In this document: piece by piece, positions 28,698 through 36,861 of the stretch | Layout: every line of letters begins with the position of its first letter | How positions within the stretch are numbered: position 1 is the first letter of the stretch | NCBI RefSeq assembly: GCF_017948485.1 | Contig: NZ_JAFFSX010000002.1 | Location: forward strand, 1 to 64,000 | Length of the DNA stretch: 64,000 nucleotides | From: Streptomyces sp. GESEQ-35 | GTDB lineage: Bacteria > Actinomycetota > Actinomycetes > Streptomycetales > Streptomycetaceae | Direction: 5' to 3' | Notes under the pieces: model-generated | Told to the model about the DNA's origin: nothing | Seen by the model: only the letters and a program-made list of their open reading frames with translations | The model's database searches: none | Made by a program: the position numbers and the translations under genes

Positions 28698-28905
28698 AGT
28701 TGGCAGGTCTTCGGACTCGCGGGCACGCCCTCCTGACCGGAGGACACCTACTGGCCGTCGCTTCCCGGGTCCGGCACTCCGGACCCAGTGCGTATGACGG
28801 CGGTCGTTCCCGCTCACCGCTGCGGGGCAGTCCCGGATTCCCACCGGGTTCCCTCTTGCGACGCATCCCGCCTGGCGGACGGGGCGAACCAGCTGCACAG
28901 GCCAG
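28698..28905 (-). ncRNA. Cobalamin (B12) riboswitch upstream of metE
   Basis: Read on the minus strand, the segment holds the cobalamin aptamer core: GGTGGGAATCCGGGACTGCC followed by CCGCAGCGGTGAG (~28815-28855), a stem ending in GGGTCCGGAGTGCCGGACCC (~28770-28790), and the B12 box GAGTCCGAAGACCTGCC (~28702-28720). About 180 nt of leader lies between the box and the metE start and probably acts by hiding the ribosome site or by termination. Boundaries are approximate. Confidence 0.93.
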
Positions 28906-29039
28906 CCTACGGAACGTTCCTCCGGTGCGGTGGATCGCGTCCGGCATTCGGATGGTGAGGTGGGACACGCGGCGGTCGGTCAGTCCGGGGGCGGGGGTGC
29001 CACGCGTCAGGTCGGATCGGCGCGGACGGCGGAGGTGAC

Positions 29040-29135
29040 CATCGTCGAAGTAGCCGGTGCCGACCTCACGTTGGTGCTTGACGGCGGTGAAGCCGTGCTC
29101 CTGGGCGGCGAACTCCCGCTCCTGTAGGTCGGGCG
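29040..29135 (-). pseudogene. aceA: Isocitrate lyase (aceA) C-terminal fragment
   Basis: The minus strand reads [20 protein letters not shown] followed directly by [10 protein letters not shown], matching the near-terminal block of actinobacterial isocitrate lyase ([22 protein letters not shown]) as I remember it. No start, active site or rest of the enzyme is present; the frame then runs into unrelated sequence. It abuts the cbiD remnant on the same strand, so the junction looks like a deletion endpoint. Confidence 0.75.
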
Positions 29136-29149
29136 AGGCGTTCGCCGCC

Positions 29150-29338
29150 CCCGGCGGGCAGCCGCTGCACGGTCGCCCGGATCAGCGCCCCATGCGTGAC
29201 GTGCGGGTCGTCGCCCGCGGCCGTCACCACGCCGGCCATCGCACGCCCGTCGGTCAGCTCCTCCCCGGTGGTTCAGCCGGGGCGCAGGCCGGTGTGCTTG
29301 AGTTGGGCGCTGCGACCGCCCTTGGCCTCGCTGTTCAT
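29150..29338 (-). pseudogene. cbiD: Truncated cbiD (cobalt-precorrin-5B methyltransferase) remnant
   Basis: From an ATG at 29338 the minus strand reads like the start of CbiD: GGRSAQLKHTGLRPG, then a TGA where the family has Trp (LRPGWTTGACA), then TTG fused directly to EELTDGRAMAGVVTAAGDD and [17 protein letters not shown]. The ACATAA segment and about 30 residues are missing, and homology stops near 29150. One premature stop plus an internal and a 3' deletion make it non-functional. It is divergent from cobK, the usual arrangement in Streptomyces cob clusters. Confidence 0.8.
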
Positions 29339-29367
29339 GCCTCACACGCCGGAAGGAAGCGGACTTC

Positions 29368-30132
29368 GTGCACGTGCTGATCCTGGGCGGGACGACGGAG
29401 GCCCGCCGCCTGGCCGAACTGCTCCACGGCACACCCGGCCTGAAGCTGACCAGCTCCCTCGCCGGCCGCGTCGCCGGCCCTCGGCTGCCCCCGGGAGAGG
29501 TCCGCGTCGGCGGCTTCGGCGGTGCAGAGGGGTTGGCGGGGTGGCTGCGTGAGCACGAGGTGAGCGTGCTCGTCGACGCCACGCATCCTTTCGCCGGGAC
29601 GATCAGTTTCAACGCGGCATGGGCCGCCGCCGGCGCCCGTGTTCCCCTGCTCGCTCTGCGGCGTCCCGGCTGGGTGCCGGTGGAAGGGGATGTCTGGCAC
29701 GAGGCCGGCTCGCTGGAGGAGGCCGCGCGGCTGCTGCCGGGGCTCGGCCGACGAGTGTTCCTCACCACCGGGCGCGTGGGCCTGGCCGCGTTCGCGTCCC
29801 TGGACGAGTTGTGGTTCCTCGTACGGTCCGTCGACGCGCCCGAGGCCCCGTACCCGGCGCGCATGGAGGTGCTGCTCGACCGCGGCCCCTTCACCCTTGC
29901 CGGGGAGCGGGAACTGCTGCGCCGCCACCGCGTCGACGTCGTCGTGACCAAGGACAGCGGGGGAGCGGCCACCGCGCCCAAGCTGACGGCCGCCCGCGAG
30001 GCGGGAGTGCCGGTGGTCGTGGTCCGACGGCCGCCGGTGCCCGAAGGGGTCCCGGTCGTGGCCGACCCGGAGCAGGCGGTCCGTTGGATCAGGGAGTGCC
30101 TCGACCTGCCACCTTTTCCCCACGCCGGCTGA
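29368..30132 (+). CDS. cobK: Precorrin-6A / cobalt-precorrin-6A reductase
   Basis: A 254-residue NAD(P)H-dependent reductase of the corrin ring pathway (CobK/CbiJ). It has the nucleotide-binding start LILGGTTEARRLAELL, the substrate motif DATHPFAGTIS (~residue 71), FLTTGR (~130) and VVVTKDSGG (~190) followed by AAREAGVPVVVVRRP. The length matches the family. GTG 29368 follows GGAAGGAAG. It is the only intact cobalamin biosynthesis gene in the window; the divergent cbiD is destroyed and the upstream cbtA is deleted, so it may be an orphan unless the rest of the pathway lies elsewhere. Confidence 0.92.
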   Translation: MHVLILGGTTEARRLAELLHGTPGLKLTSSLAGRVAGPRLPPGEVRVGGFGGAEGLAGWLREHEVSVLVDATHPFAGTISFNAAWAAAGARVPLLALRRPGWVPVEGDVWHEAGSLEEAARLLPGLGRRVFLTTGRVGLAAFASLDELWFLVRSVDAPEAPYPARMEVLLDRGPFTLAGERELLRRHRVDVVVTKDSGGAATAPKLTAAREAGVPVVVVRRPPVPEGVPVVADPEQAVRWIRECLDLPPFPHAG

Positions 30133-30213
30133 AGTCTGACCGCAGCACACGCTCACGCCTCTGCGAGCCTGTGCACTGTCCTGACACATCTCGACGCTCG
30201 TTCTGACGGGGTG

Positions 30214-30948
30214 TCACTGCGCGGGACCGGCCAGATCGGGATCCCCGTGGCCTTCGACCACCTCTCGGGCCACGTCCCGCACGGACCGCTGGCGTGCGCG
30301 GGCGTGCTTGCGCAGGAGGTCGAAGGCTTCGGCCGGTGTCACCGACCAGCGGGCCGCGAGGACGCCCTTGGCCTGTTCTATGACCACGCGGCCGGTCAGG
30401 GCCAGTTCCAGTTGTTCGGTGAGGGTCCGGCTGCGGGCGGCCTCGCGGGCGCGTTCCAGGATGACGGCGGTGAAGTCCGCCATGGACTGGCCGAGGGCGA
30501 GTGCGTCCGGGGCGAGGACCTGCCGTTCGCCGGACAGCAGGACGAGCGCACCGCTCGTTCCGGTGGGCTCACGCAGGGGGAGTGCCGCCACGCGGGTGTA
30601 GCCCAGTCGCAGGGCCCATGGGGTGTAGTGCGGCCACCGCTGCCTGGTGGGAAGGCTGTCGAGGGTCGTCTGGGGCGGGGGCCTGTTGGCCTGGTGGCAG
30701 TCGTGGCCGGGCCCCTCCCGCCACCCGACCGCTGCGTTTTCCAGGCGGGACACATCGGAGTCGGAGCCCGCCACGTGTGCCGCTTCGTAGCCGTCGGGGG
30801 CGAACACCACGGCCGCGGCGCCGGCGCCGAGCAGGGACGGGGCACGCTTCGCCAGCACGGTCAGGGTTCCGGGTACGTCCAACGGACCGTCCGTCGTGCT
30901 GCCGGCCAGGGCGACGAACGCGTCGGCCAGCCGTTGTTCGGGCGTCAT
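30214..30948 (-). CDS. GAF-ANTAR RNA-binding regulator
   Basis: A 244-residue protein with an N-terminal GAF sensor domain (~20-170) and a C-terminal ANTAR domain (~178-232; RVVIEQAKGVLAARWSVTPA). ANTAR proteins bind paired hairpins in leader RNAs and prevent termination. It is last in a four-gene minus-strand operon, 12 bp after the previous stop, with AAAGAGG before its ATG. The GAF ligand is not evident. Confidence 0.88.
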   Translation of the reverse strand: MTPEQRLADAFVALAGSTTDGPLDVPGTLTVLAKRAPSLLGAGAAAVVFAPDGYEAAHVAGSDSDVSRLENAAVGWREGPGHDCHQANRPPPQTTLDSLPTRQRWPHYTPWALRLGYTRVAALPLREPTGTSGALVLLSGERQVLAPDALALGQSMADFTAVILERAREAARSRTLTEQLELALTGRVVIEQAKGVLAARWSVTPAEAFDLLRKHARARQRSVRDVAREVVEGHGDPDLAGPAQ

Positions 30949-30960
30949 GGCACCTCTTTC

Positions 30961-31815
30961 TCAGGTGAGCTTCAGGTCCCCGTGCACGATCTGCCGGGCG
31001 ACCGTGTCGAGGGACACGCCCTCGGTGAATGCCCGTGCCTTGATCAGCGCCAGCGCGTCGGTGACGGAACAGCCGATCCGTCCGGAAACCATCCCGGCTG
31101 CCTGGTGAACGGCGTCTCGGTGGTCGGTCCCGCCATAGAGCTCCGGGTCGGCGTCGGGGCCGAGGAGCACGATGCGGGTGAGGGCCTCGGCGACCTCGGC
31201 AAGGTGGGCCGGTCTGGCGGCGGAGGGCGGCGGATCGAAGACGGTCAGTGCCCCGATGCAGTGGTCCTGGGTCTGGAGCGGTAGGGCTGCCACCGAGGCG
31301 ATGCCCAGAGGGGCGAGGGACGGCCCGTACCCCGGCCAGCGGTCCTCGATCTCCCGCCCCGCCACCTGGACCGGCCGGCGTCCTGCCGCCGCGTCCTGAC
31401 CGGGACCCTCGCCGAGCACGTACTCGAGATCCTGCGCGGCGCGGGAGCGCTCGTCGGACACGGCGACGGCGAGCTGGTTCCGCCCGGAGTCGAGAAGGGT
31501 GATCGCCGCGCTGCGGGTACCGCACATCTCGGCGACCACGGCCATGAACTGCGGCCGGGTGCCGTGTCCGCTGTCCCAGGCCGTCGCGCGAAGGGCGAAG
31601 CTCTCCTGGAGGCGGGCGGAGGCGCGTTGGCACGCGGCCGTTCTGCGGTGCGTCCGAGCGATATGGGCATGGAACTCGTGCCCGGGTTTGGCGGCCAGGA
31701 GCTCGTGCCGCTCGGCGGCCGCCTCCGCCCGGTCCGCACGCTCGCGGGCCAGCGCGGCACGATTCCGTGCCACTGCTGCCAGGCCGAGACCGTCCTCGCG
31801 CCCCTGCGGGTCCAT
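30961..31815 (-). CDS. GAF-ANTAR regulator with N-terminal helical region
   Basis: A 284-residue protein. Residues 1-70 are Ala/Arg/Glu-rich and probably helical (ARERADRAEAAAERHELLA); a GAF-like domain spans ~75-215 (FMAVVAEMCGTRSAAITLLD); a short ANTAR-like domain ends the protein (DAVHQAAGMVSGRIGCSVTD). It differs from the downstream GAF-ANTAR protein, so the two are not a recent duplication. The ATG at 31815 lies 23 bp after the CheR-like gene's stop; the ribosome site is weak, suggesting coupling to upstream translation. Confidence 0.82.
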   Translation of the reverse strand: MDPQGREDGLGLAAVARNRAALARERADRAEAAAERHELLAAKPGHEFHAHIARTHRRTAACQRASARLQESFALRATAWDSGHGTRPQFMAVVAEMCGTRSAAITLLDSGRNQLAVAVSDERSRAAQDLEYVLGEGPGQDAAAGRRPVQVAGREIEDRWPGYGPSLAPLGIASVAALPLQTQDHCIGALTVFDPPPSAARPAHLAEVAEALTRIVLLGPDADPELYGGTDHRDAVHQAAGMVSGRIGCSVTDALALIKARAFTEGVSLDTVARQIVHGDLKLT

Positions 31816-31838
31816 GAGGCCCAGAGTACGCCGGGCGC

Positions 31839-33704
31839 TCAGCCGGCGGTGTCGCTTCGGCTCGACTCCATCATCAGGACGACGCCGCCGTCGCGTCCGC
31901 CGAGCGGGGAGAAGAAGACATCGCAGGTGAGGGGTCGGCCAATGCGGCTCGTGGCCTCCACGCCGACCGGTCCGGAGCGCTTGCGGGTCTCCAGGCACCG
32001 CTGCACCACGGGCCGCAGCACATCGGTGGGCAGTCCGAAGTCCAGCTCGAAGAAGGACTCGTCCAGCACCTCGTCGGCGCGCAGACCCCACAGGTCGACG
32101 GCACCCCGGTTCCAGCTCCTGACCTTCAGATCCTTGTCCAGGACCACCACTGCCGCCGCGATGCTCGTCAGGACCGCCTCCAGGAATGCCCTGGCCTCGT
32201 CCAGTTCGTCGGTACGGATGCGCATCTCTTCGTTCATGGTCTCCAGTTCCTCGTTGCCGGACTGGAGCTCTTCGTTGGTGGTCTCCAACTCCTCGTTGGT
32301 GGACTGGAGTTCCTCGTTGGTCGTCTCCAGTTCCTCGATGCTGGACTGGAGCTCTTCGTTGGTGGTCTCCAACTCCTCGTTGGTGGACTGGAGTTCCTCG
32401 TACGCCGTCTCGAGGTCCTCCCGGATCCTCTTCACCTCGGTCTTCAGCTGGGTGGCGAGCGTGACGTCGGTGAAGGAGATCGTGGTGGCGACGTGCAGGC
32501 CGCTGGGCCCGGAGAGCGGGTGGATCAGGATGTCGTAGTACTGGACGTCGTCGCCCGCCCTGCGCTCGACCCGGTTGACCCGCAGGGTCCGGCGCTCGTG
32601 CGTGGACTGGTCGATCAGGGAGCGGAGTTCGACCGGGCGGTAGGAGATCTCCAGGTCCTGGAAGGGGCGGCCGATGTCGGTGGTGGTCAGGCCGAACTGG
32701 ATCCTCGCCTGGCTGTTGATCACCACGACCGATCCGTCGCCGTCGAGAGCGATCAACGGGGCCGGTCCGGCGTCGAGGACCAGGTCGCGCAGCTGGCGGG
32801 TGCGCGCGACGGAGTGCAGCTCGACGCCGGCGCCGGATCTGATCTTCGGAGGGGCGGGGTGGTACGGCAGCCCGGCGTCGCCGGCCCGGCGCCTGAAGAT
32901 GCGCTGGCGCATGTTCACGACCTCGAACCGCTCGGCGTCGTTGAGCAGCATCTCGGCCTTGCCGAGGAAGAGGACGCCGCCTGGGCGCAGGGCGAAGTGG
33001 AAGCGGTCGACGATCTGTGTCTGGGCCTCGGTGTTGAAGTACATCAGGGTGTTGCGGCAGACGAGCAGGTCCAGCCGGGAGATCGGGGCGTCCCGGGTGA
33101 TGTCGTGCCGTCCGAAGATCACCCGCCGCCGCAGGTCGGGGCGGAAGCTGAACTGCGTGCCGTTCTGCTCGAAGTACTTCTCCCGCAGATCCACGGGGAG
33201 TGCTTCCAGGGACTTCGGCTGGTACAGCCCCGCACGGGCCTCGCGCAGCGCCTCCTCGTCGACATCCGTGGCGTAGACCTTGACCCGGCGCAGACACTCC
33301 TCCAGACCGAGGGCCTCCGCGAACATGATGACCAGCGAGAACGCCTCCTCGCCGCTGGAGCAGCCCGCGCTCCACACCCTGATCTCCTCGTCCGGCGTGA
33401 GCGCCGCGAGCAGCTCGGGGACCACATCGTGCTGGAGGAAGGCCCACGCGTCCGGGTCGCGGAGGAAGGAGGTGACGTTGATCAGGATCGTGTTGAAGAG
33501 GGCGCCGAACTCCTCCGCATTGGTCTCCAGGAGATCCTGGTAGTCCAGGTAGGAGCCGCTGCCGACGTCGGTCATCCGCTTGTGGATGCGCCGGGTCAGC
33601 GTGGAGCGTTTGTAGCCGGTGAAGTCGAAGCCGCGGGCTTCCCGGATGAAGCCGAGCAACTCCTCCAGCGCCTCGCCGTCCGACACGTCCCGCTCTTCGC
33701 CCAT
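31839..33704 (-). CDS. CheR-type methyltransferase with two PAS domains and a Glu-rich coiled coil
   Basis: A 621-residue cytosolic protein: a CheR methyltransferase (~1-260; TGYKRSTLTRRIHKRM, INVTSFLRD, SAM site VWSAGCSSGEEAFSL at ~106, NTLMYF), a first PAS domain (~305-420), a long heptad-repeat coiled coil (~427-493) and a C-terminal PAS domain (~500-610). CheR enzymes methylate receptor glutamates, but no chemoreceptor or flagellar gene is present. The coiled coil itself is packed with EEL/NEEL glutamates. ATG 33704 was chosen because upstream codons lie inside cheB. With the adjacent CheB domain it equals the split form of CheB/CheR/PAS hybrid sensors that regulate stress responses. Confidence 0.9.
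   Translation of the reverse strand: MGEERDVSDGEALEELLGFIREARGFDFTGYKRSTLTRRIHKRMTDVGSGSYLDYQDLLETNAEEFGALFNTILINVTSFLRDPDAWAFLQHDVVPELLAALTPDEEIRVWSAGCSSGEEAFSLVIMFAEALGLEECLRRVKVYATDVDEEALREARAGLYQPKSLEALPVDLREKYFEQNGTQFSFRPDLRRRVIFGRHDITRDAPISRLDLLVCRNTLMYFNTEAQTQIVDRFHFALRPGGVLFLGKAEMLLNDAERFEVVNMRQRIFRRRAGDAGLPYHPAPPKIRSGAGVELHSVARTRQLRDLVLDAGPAPLIALDGDGSVVVINSQARIQFGLTTTDIGRPFQDLEISYRPVELRSLIDQSTHERRTLRVNRVERRAGDDVQYYDILIHPLSGPSGLHVATTISFTDVTLATQLKTEVKRIREDLETAYEELQSTNEELETTNEELQSSIEELETTNEELQSTNEELETTNEELQSGNEELETMNEEMRIRTDELDEARAFLEAVLTSIAAAVVVLDKDLKVRSWNRGAVDLWGLRADEVLDESFFELDFGLPTDVLRPVVQRCLETRKRSGPVGVEATSRIGRPLTCDVFFSPLGGRDGGVVLMMESSRSDTAG
32225..32425 (-). repeat. Tandem 21/42-bp coding repeat (heptad coiled coil)
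   Basis: Alternating units encode EELQSTN and EELETTN about eight times in a near-perfect array. DNA-level near identity between units implies expansion by slippage or unequal crossing over. Confidence 0.9.
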
Positions 33705-33711
33705 CAGCGCA

Positions 33712-34311
33712 TCACTGCCTCTTGGCCTCGACAAGTCCGCGCACCACCGCGGCGATCTCCGCAAGGGGTAGCACGAAGTCCACCGCTCCCGTGTCGACCG
33801 CCGCCTGCGGCATCCCGGAGAACTCCGCCGACTGTGGATCCTGGGCGATCACCGTGCCGCCGCGCGACTTGACGGCATCGACTCCCATGGCGCCGTCCCG
33901 GCCGGTGCCGGTGAGCACACAGGCGATCGCCTCCGGCCCGTAGGCACCGGCAACCGATTCGAACAGGAGGTCGGCGGAGGGGCGTACGAAGTGGACGAGC
34001 TCGGTGCTGGTCAGGGTCAGGACGTTGTCGGAGCCGACGAGGAGATGCCGGTCGGGCGGGGCGATGTAGACGGTGCCGGGCAGCGCGACCTCCTCCGCCT
34101 CGGCGAGCTTGACCCGGAGTTCGGTGCGGCGGGCGAGGACCTCGGCGAGCACCGTCCGGTGCCGCGGGTCGAGGTGCTGGACGACCAGCACCGGCACCGG
34201 CAGATCGGGGCCAAGTGCCCCGAGCAGCGCGCTCAGTCCTTGGATACCGCCCGCGGACGACGCGACGGCGACGATGCTGTAGTGATCCGCGGGTGCCTGG
34301 TCGGCCGTCAC
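33712..34311 (-). CDS. CheB-type methylesterase domain protein
   Basis: A 199-residue CheB catalytic domain with no receiver domain. The catalytic triad is visible: Ser in ASSAGG (~19), His in QHLDPRH (~46) and Asp in GTGRDGAMG (~139). The GPEAIACVLTGTG strand and FSGMPQAA near the end are typical. GTG start at 34311. It is first in the operon with CheR (7-bp gap) and two GAF-ANTAR proteins. Without a receiver domain its activity would be controlled by partners rather than by CheA phosphorylation. Confidence 0.9.
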   Translation of the reverse strand: MTADQAPADHYSIVAVASSAGGIQGLSALLGALGPDLPVPVLVVQHLDPRHRTVLAEVLARRTELRVKLAEAEEVALPGTVYIAPPDRHLLVGSDNVLTLTSTELVHFVRPSADLLFESVAGAYGPEAIACVLTGTGRDGAMGVDAVKSRGGTVIAQDPQSAEFSGMPQAAVDTGAVDFVLPLAEIAAVVRGLVEAKRQ

Positions 34312-34621
34312 GCTGCGAGCCTAGCGGAACCCGGGGCGGCCGGTGAGATGTGCAAGCGGCCGAGGCGGCGGACAGGGCGGAAAACGGCGCTCCGGACATG
34401 GCTCCGAGGCCCCTGGGTGGAATGTCAAGGCGATCCGAAGACATTTCCCTCTAAAGAAGGAATATCCTCTTGGGTGAAGCGTTTCTGTTCGATAGCCGTG
34501 CGTGCTCTGTTGTACCTCGGCCTAGAGTCGCGCTGTCGTCACCCGTGCTCCCGGTGGCTGTGGACCTCCGTCGTCGCCCGCACCGAGGCGGGCAACCCGC
34601 TGAACCCACGGTGATGCCGCC
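34312..34621. other. Divergent intergenic region, cheB / STAS genes
   Basis: A 310-bp region between two divergent starts. It contains a relatively A/T-rich patch at about 34420-34505 (AAGAAGGAATATCC), the likely promoter zone. I see no clear inverted repeat and no convincing SigB-type promoter. Confidence 0.5.
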
Positions 34622-35014
34622 ATGCCAGGGAATGCCACTCCCCCCTCCCCGCACGTTCGCACATACGAGACGGCAGGACGAACGGTCGTCGAGCTGTTCG
34701 GCGAAATCGACATAGCCGTCGTCCTCCGCATCACCGCTGAGCTGGACACGGCGACGGGCCGGCCGGAAACCGAGGTGGTGATCGATCTCGGTCCTGTCGA
34801 TTTCCTGGACTGTTCCGGGCTGGGGCTGCTGTGTCGCGCACGGCGACGCGTCGAGGAACGGGGCGGACGTCTGACCCTTGTCTGTCCGCACCCCGTCATC
34901 CTCAAAATGCTCCGCATCGTGGGACTCGGCCACGTGTTCACCCCGAGGGCCACGTTGGCCGAGGCGCTCGACGGCGCGTACGTCCGCGAACTCAGGGCGG
35001 ACGCGCGCCGGTGA
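34622..35014 (+). CDS. STAS-domain anti-sigma factor antagonist
   Basis: A 130-residue STAS protein (SpoIIAA/RsbV family). The conserved block VDFLDCSGLGLLCRARRR (~residue 60) contains the phosphorylatable Ser of the DSSG-like motif, here D-C-S-G. In its dephosphorylated form this family binds an anti-sigma kinase and frees a sigma factor. The ATG at 34622 follows a weak ribosome site; no partner kinase is adjacent. Its position beside the CheB/CheR/ANTAR operon supports a shared stress-signalling role. Confidence 0.88.
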   Translation: MPGNATPPSPHVRTYETAGRTVVELFGEIDIAVVLRITAELDTATGRPETEVVIDLGPVDFLDCSGLGLLCRARRRVEERGGRLTLVCPHPVILKMLRIVGLGHVFTPRATLAEALDGAYVRELRADARR

Positions 35015-35409
35015 CGGCGTCCTCCAGAGTCGGAGACCGGATCCTTGTCTATTGCCTTCAGCGCCGCTCGCTCTAGGCTGTCAGTAGAGACCTGCCTGCT
35101 CATAGAAGAGGCAGCGTCGGCCCGTGCAGCGGGCCATGACCGACCCCGTGCCCCCGGGTCATGAGAGACACACCCGTCAGGTGGCCGGAGCCTCAGCCCT
35201 GCAACGGACCTGAACGGACTCCGCCCTCGTCCTCCCGGCCCGGTTCGAGTCGGGGCACACTCCCGCGTCGCCCCGAGCGGCCGTGAGGACGATCCTCGTG
35301 CGTGGACCTCGCTTGTGACAGGGGGGACGAGGTCCGCGCACACCGGCGGCCGTCGCCGCAGCCAGGCGACGGCCGCCATCATCGTGTTCCCGGGTGGCAG
35401 GCGTTCCCA
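35015..35409. other. 395-bp intergenic region with terminator
   Basis: The region lies between the convergent STAS gene and the AI-2E family gene. Besides the hairpin at 35345-35377, a second possible stem pairs GGACCTCG (35304-35311) with CGAGGTCC (35328-35335). No gene or recognisable remnant was found on either strand. Confidence 0.55.
35345..35377 (-). terminator. Terminator hairpin of the AI-2E family gene
   Basis: GGCGGCCGTCGCC and its exact complement form a 13-bp stem with a 7-nt loop, 33 bp beyond the stop of the gene at 35410. Confidence 0.8.
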
Positions 35410-36729
35410 CTACGCGCGATCCGAAGCGGTCGTGCGGCGTGACGCTTCGTCCGTCCCGTCGTCCGTCGGGGAGGAGGCCTCCGCGGGCTCTGCCGCCGCC
35501 TTCTCTCCGAGCTTCCGCGCCCTCAACCGGCGCACACGCGCAAGGAGGTCGGAACGGGAGCCCCTGCTCCGGCGCCCCTGGACACGTGGGTCGTCGGTGA
35601 CCTCGTACCGCTTCACGTAGGTCGCGAGGAACGCCTGGAGCGTGGCGACCGCGGGGATGGCGATGAGGGCGCCGACGGCGCCGAGCAGGGCGGTGCCGGC
35701 GATGACGGAGCCGAAGGCGACCGCGGGATGGATGTCGACGCTCCTGGCGGTCAGCTTGGGCTGTAGCAGGTAGTTCTCGAACTGCTGGTAGATCACGACG
35801 AAGAGCAGCACCCACAGCGCGTACCAGGGGTCGACGGTGAAGGCGATGAGCATCGGCAGGGCGCCCGCGAGGTAGGTGCCGACGGTGGGTATGAACTGGG
35901 AGACCAGGCCCACCCAGACGGCGAGCACGGGCGCGTAGGGCACGCCCAGCCACTCCAGAAGTATGTAGTGCGCGATTCCGGAGATGAGCGCCATCAGGCC
36001 GCGCGAATATATGTAGCCGCCGGTCTTGTTGACGGCGATCTCCCACGCGCGCAGCACCTCTGCCTGCTTGGCGGGCGGTAGTACGGAGCACATTGCGCGG
36101 CGCATTCGGGGGCCGTCCGCGGCGAAGTAGAACGAGAACAGCGCGATCGTCAGCAGCCGGAAGAGCCCTCCGAGGACCTGGCCCGACACGTCGAGGACGC
36201 CGGTGGCGCTGTTCTGGACGTAGTTGCGCAGCCAGTCGGAGCGGAGCAGGTTCTCCTGGACGTCCAAGCGCTTCAGCTTCGTGTCGAAGTGGACGTTGAT
36301 CCAGTTGATGACGGAGTCGAGGTAGGCCGGGAAGTCCTCGACGATCTTGATGAGCTGCTCGGCGAGCATGGACCCGAGCAGTGTGACGAAGCCGATGGTC
36401 GCGATGGCGAGGCCGAGGAAGACGAGGAAGGTGGCCAGCCCGCGGCGCATGCCCCGCGAGGCCATCCGGCTCACCGCGGGCTCGATCGCGAGGGCGAGGA
36501 AGAACGCGATCAGGATGTTGATCAGCAGGCCGAGGAGCTGGTGGAAGGCCCAGCTGCCCAGCTGGAACACGGCGATGAGGGCGAGCGCGAGCATCATCGC
36601 GCGCGGCAGCCAGCGCGGCATGCGCGCACCCGGCCCGGTGGCCTGCCCGGGCGGGGGCTGAGCGCTCGGCGGCGCGTCGAATGCAGAGGCGCGCGGGGCG
36701 GCCTGACCGGTCTCGTCTGTGCTGGACAC
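35410..36729 (-). CDS. AI-2E family transporter (PerM/UPF0118)
   Basis: A 439-residue membrane protein with about eight hydrophobic segments. Family marks are LINILIAFFLALAIEPAV (~85), FYFAADGPRMRR (~215), SQFIPTVGTYLAG (~300) and the late block NYLLQPKLTARSVDIHPA (~345). Members export small molecules (autoinducer-2, auxin) or act as Na+/H+ antiporters; the substrate cannot be told. The N-terminal 38 residues are Pro/Ala-rich and the last 50 are charged and cytosolic. The start is GTG 36729. Confidence 0.9.
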   Translation of the reverse strand: MSSTDETGQAAPRASAFDAPPSAQPPPGQATGPGARMPRWLPRAMMLALALIAVFQLGSWAFHQLLGLLINILIAFFLALAIEPAVSRMASRGMRRGLATFLVFLGLAIATIGFVTLLGSMLAEQLIKIVEDFPAYLDSVINWINVHFDTKLKRLDVQENLLRSDWLRNYVQNSATGVLDVSGQVLGGLFRLLTIALFSFYFAADGPRMRRAMCSVLPPAKQAEVLRAWEIAVNKTGGYIYSRGLMALISGIAHYILLEWLGVPYAPVLAVWVGLVSQFIPTVGTYLAGALPMLIAFTVDPWYALWVLLFVVIYQQFENYLLQPKLTARSVDIHPAVAFGSVIAGTALLGAVGALIAIPAVATLQAFLATYVKRYEVTDDPRVQGRRSRGSRSDLLARVRRLRARKLGEKAAAEPAEASSPTDDGTDEASRRTTASDRA

Positions 36730-36861
36730 CGTGCAAGTCTCACCGACGCCACGCCGGGGCCGGACGCCGCCCCCGGCTCTGGTGGCCGCACAGCTGCCCT
36801 GATGCTGTCGGGAACCTGTGAATTTGTGTGATCACTGCGAGGCTGGGCAGACGCCGCTCTT

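Noticed and set aside
28930..29127. Plus-strand frame ending [24 protein letters not shown] sequence
   Set aside because: It is the exact antisense of the isocitrate-lyase fragment on the minus strand, which has the recognisable motif.
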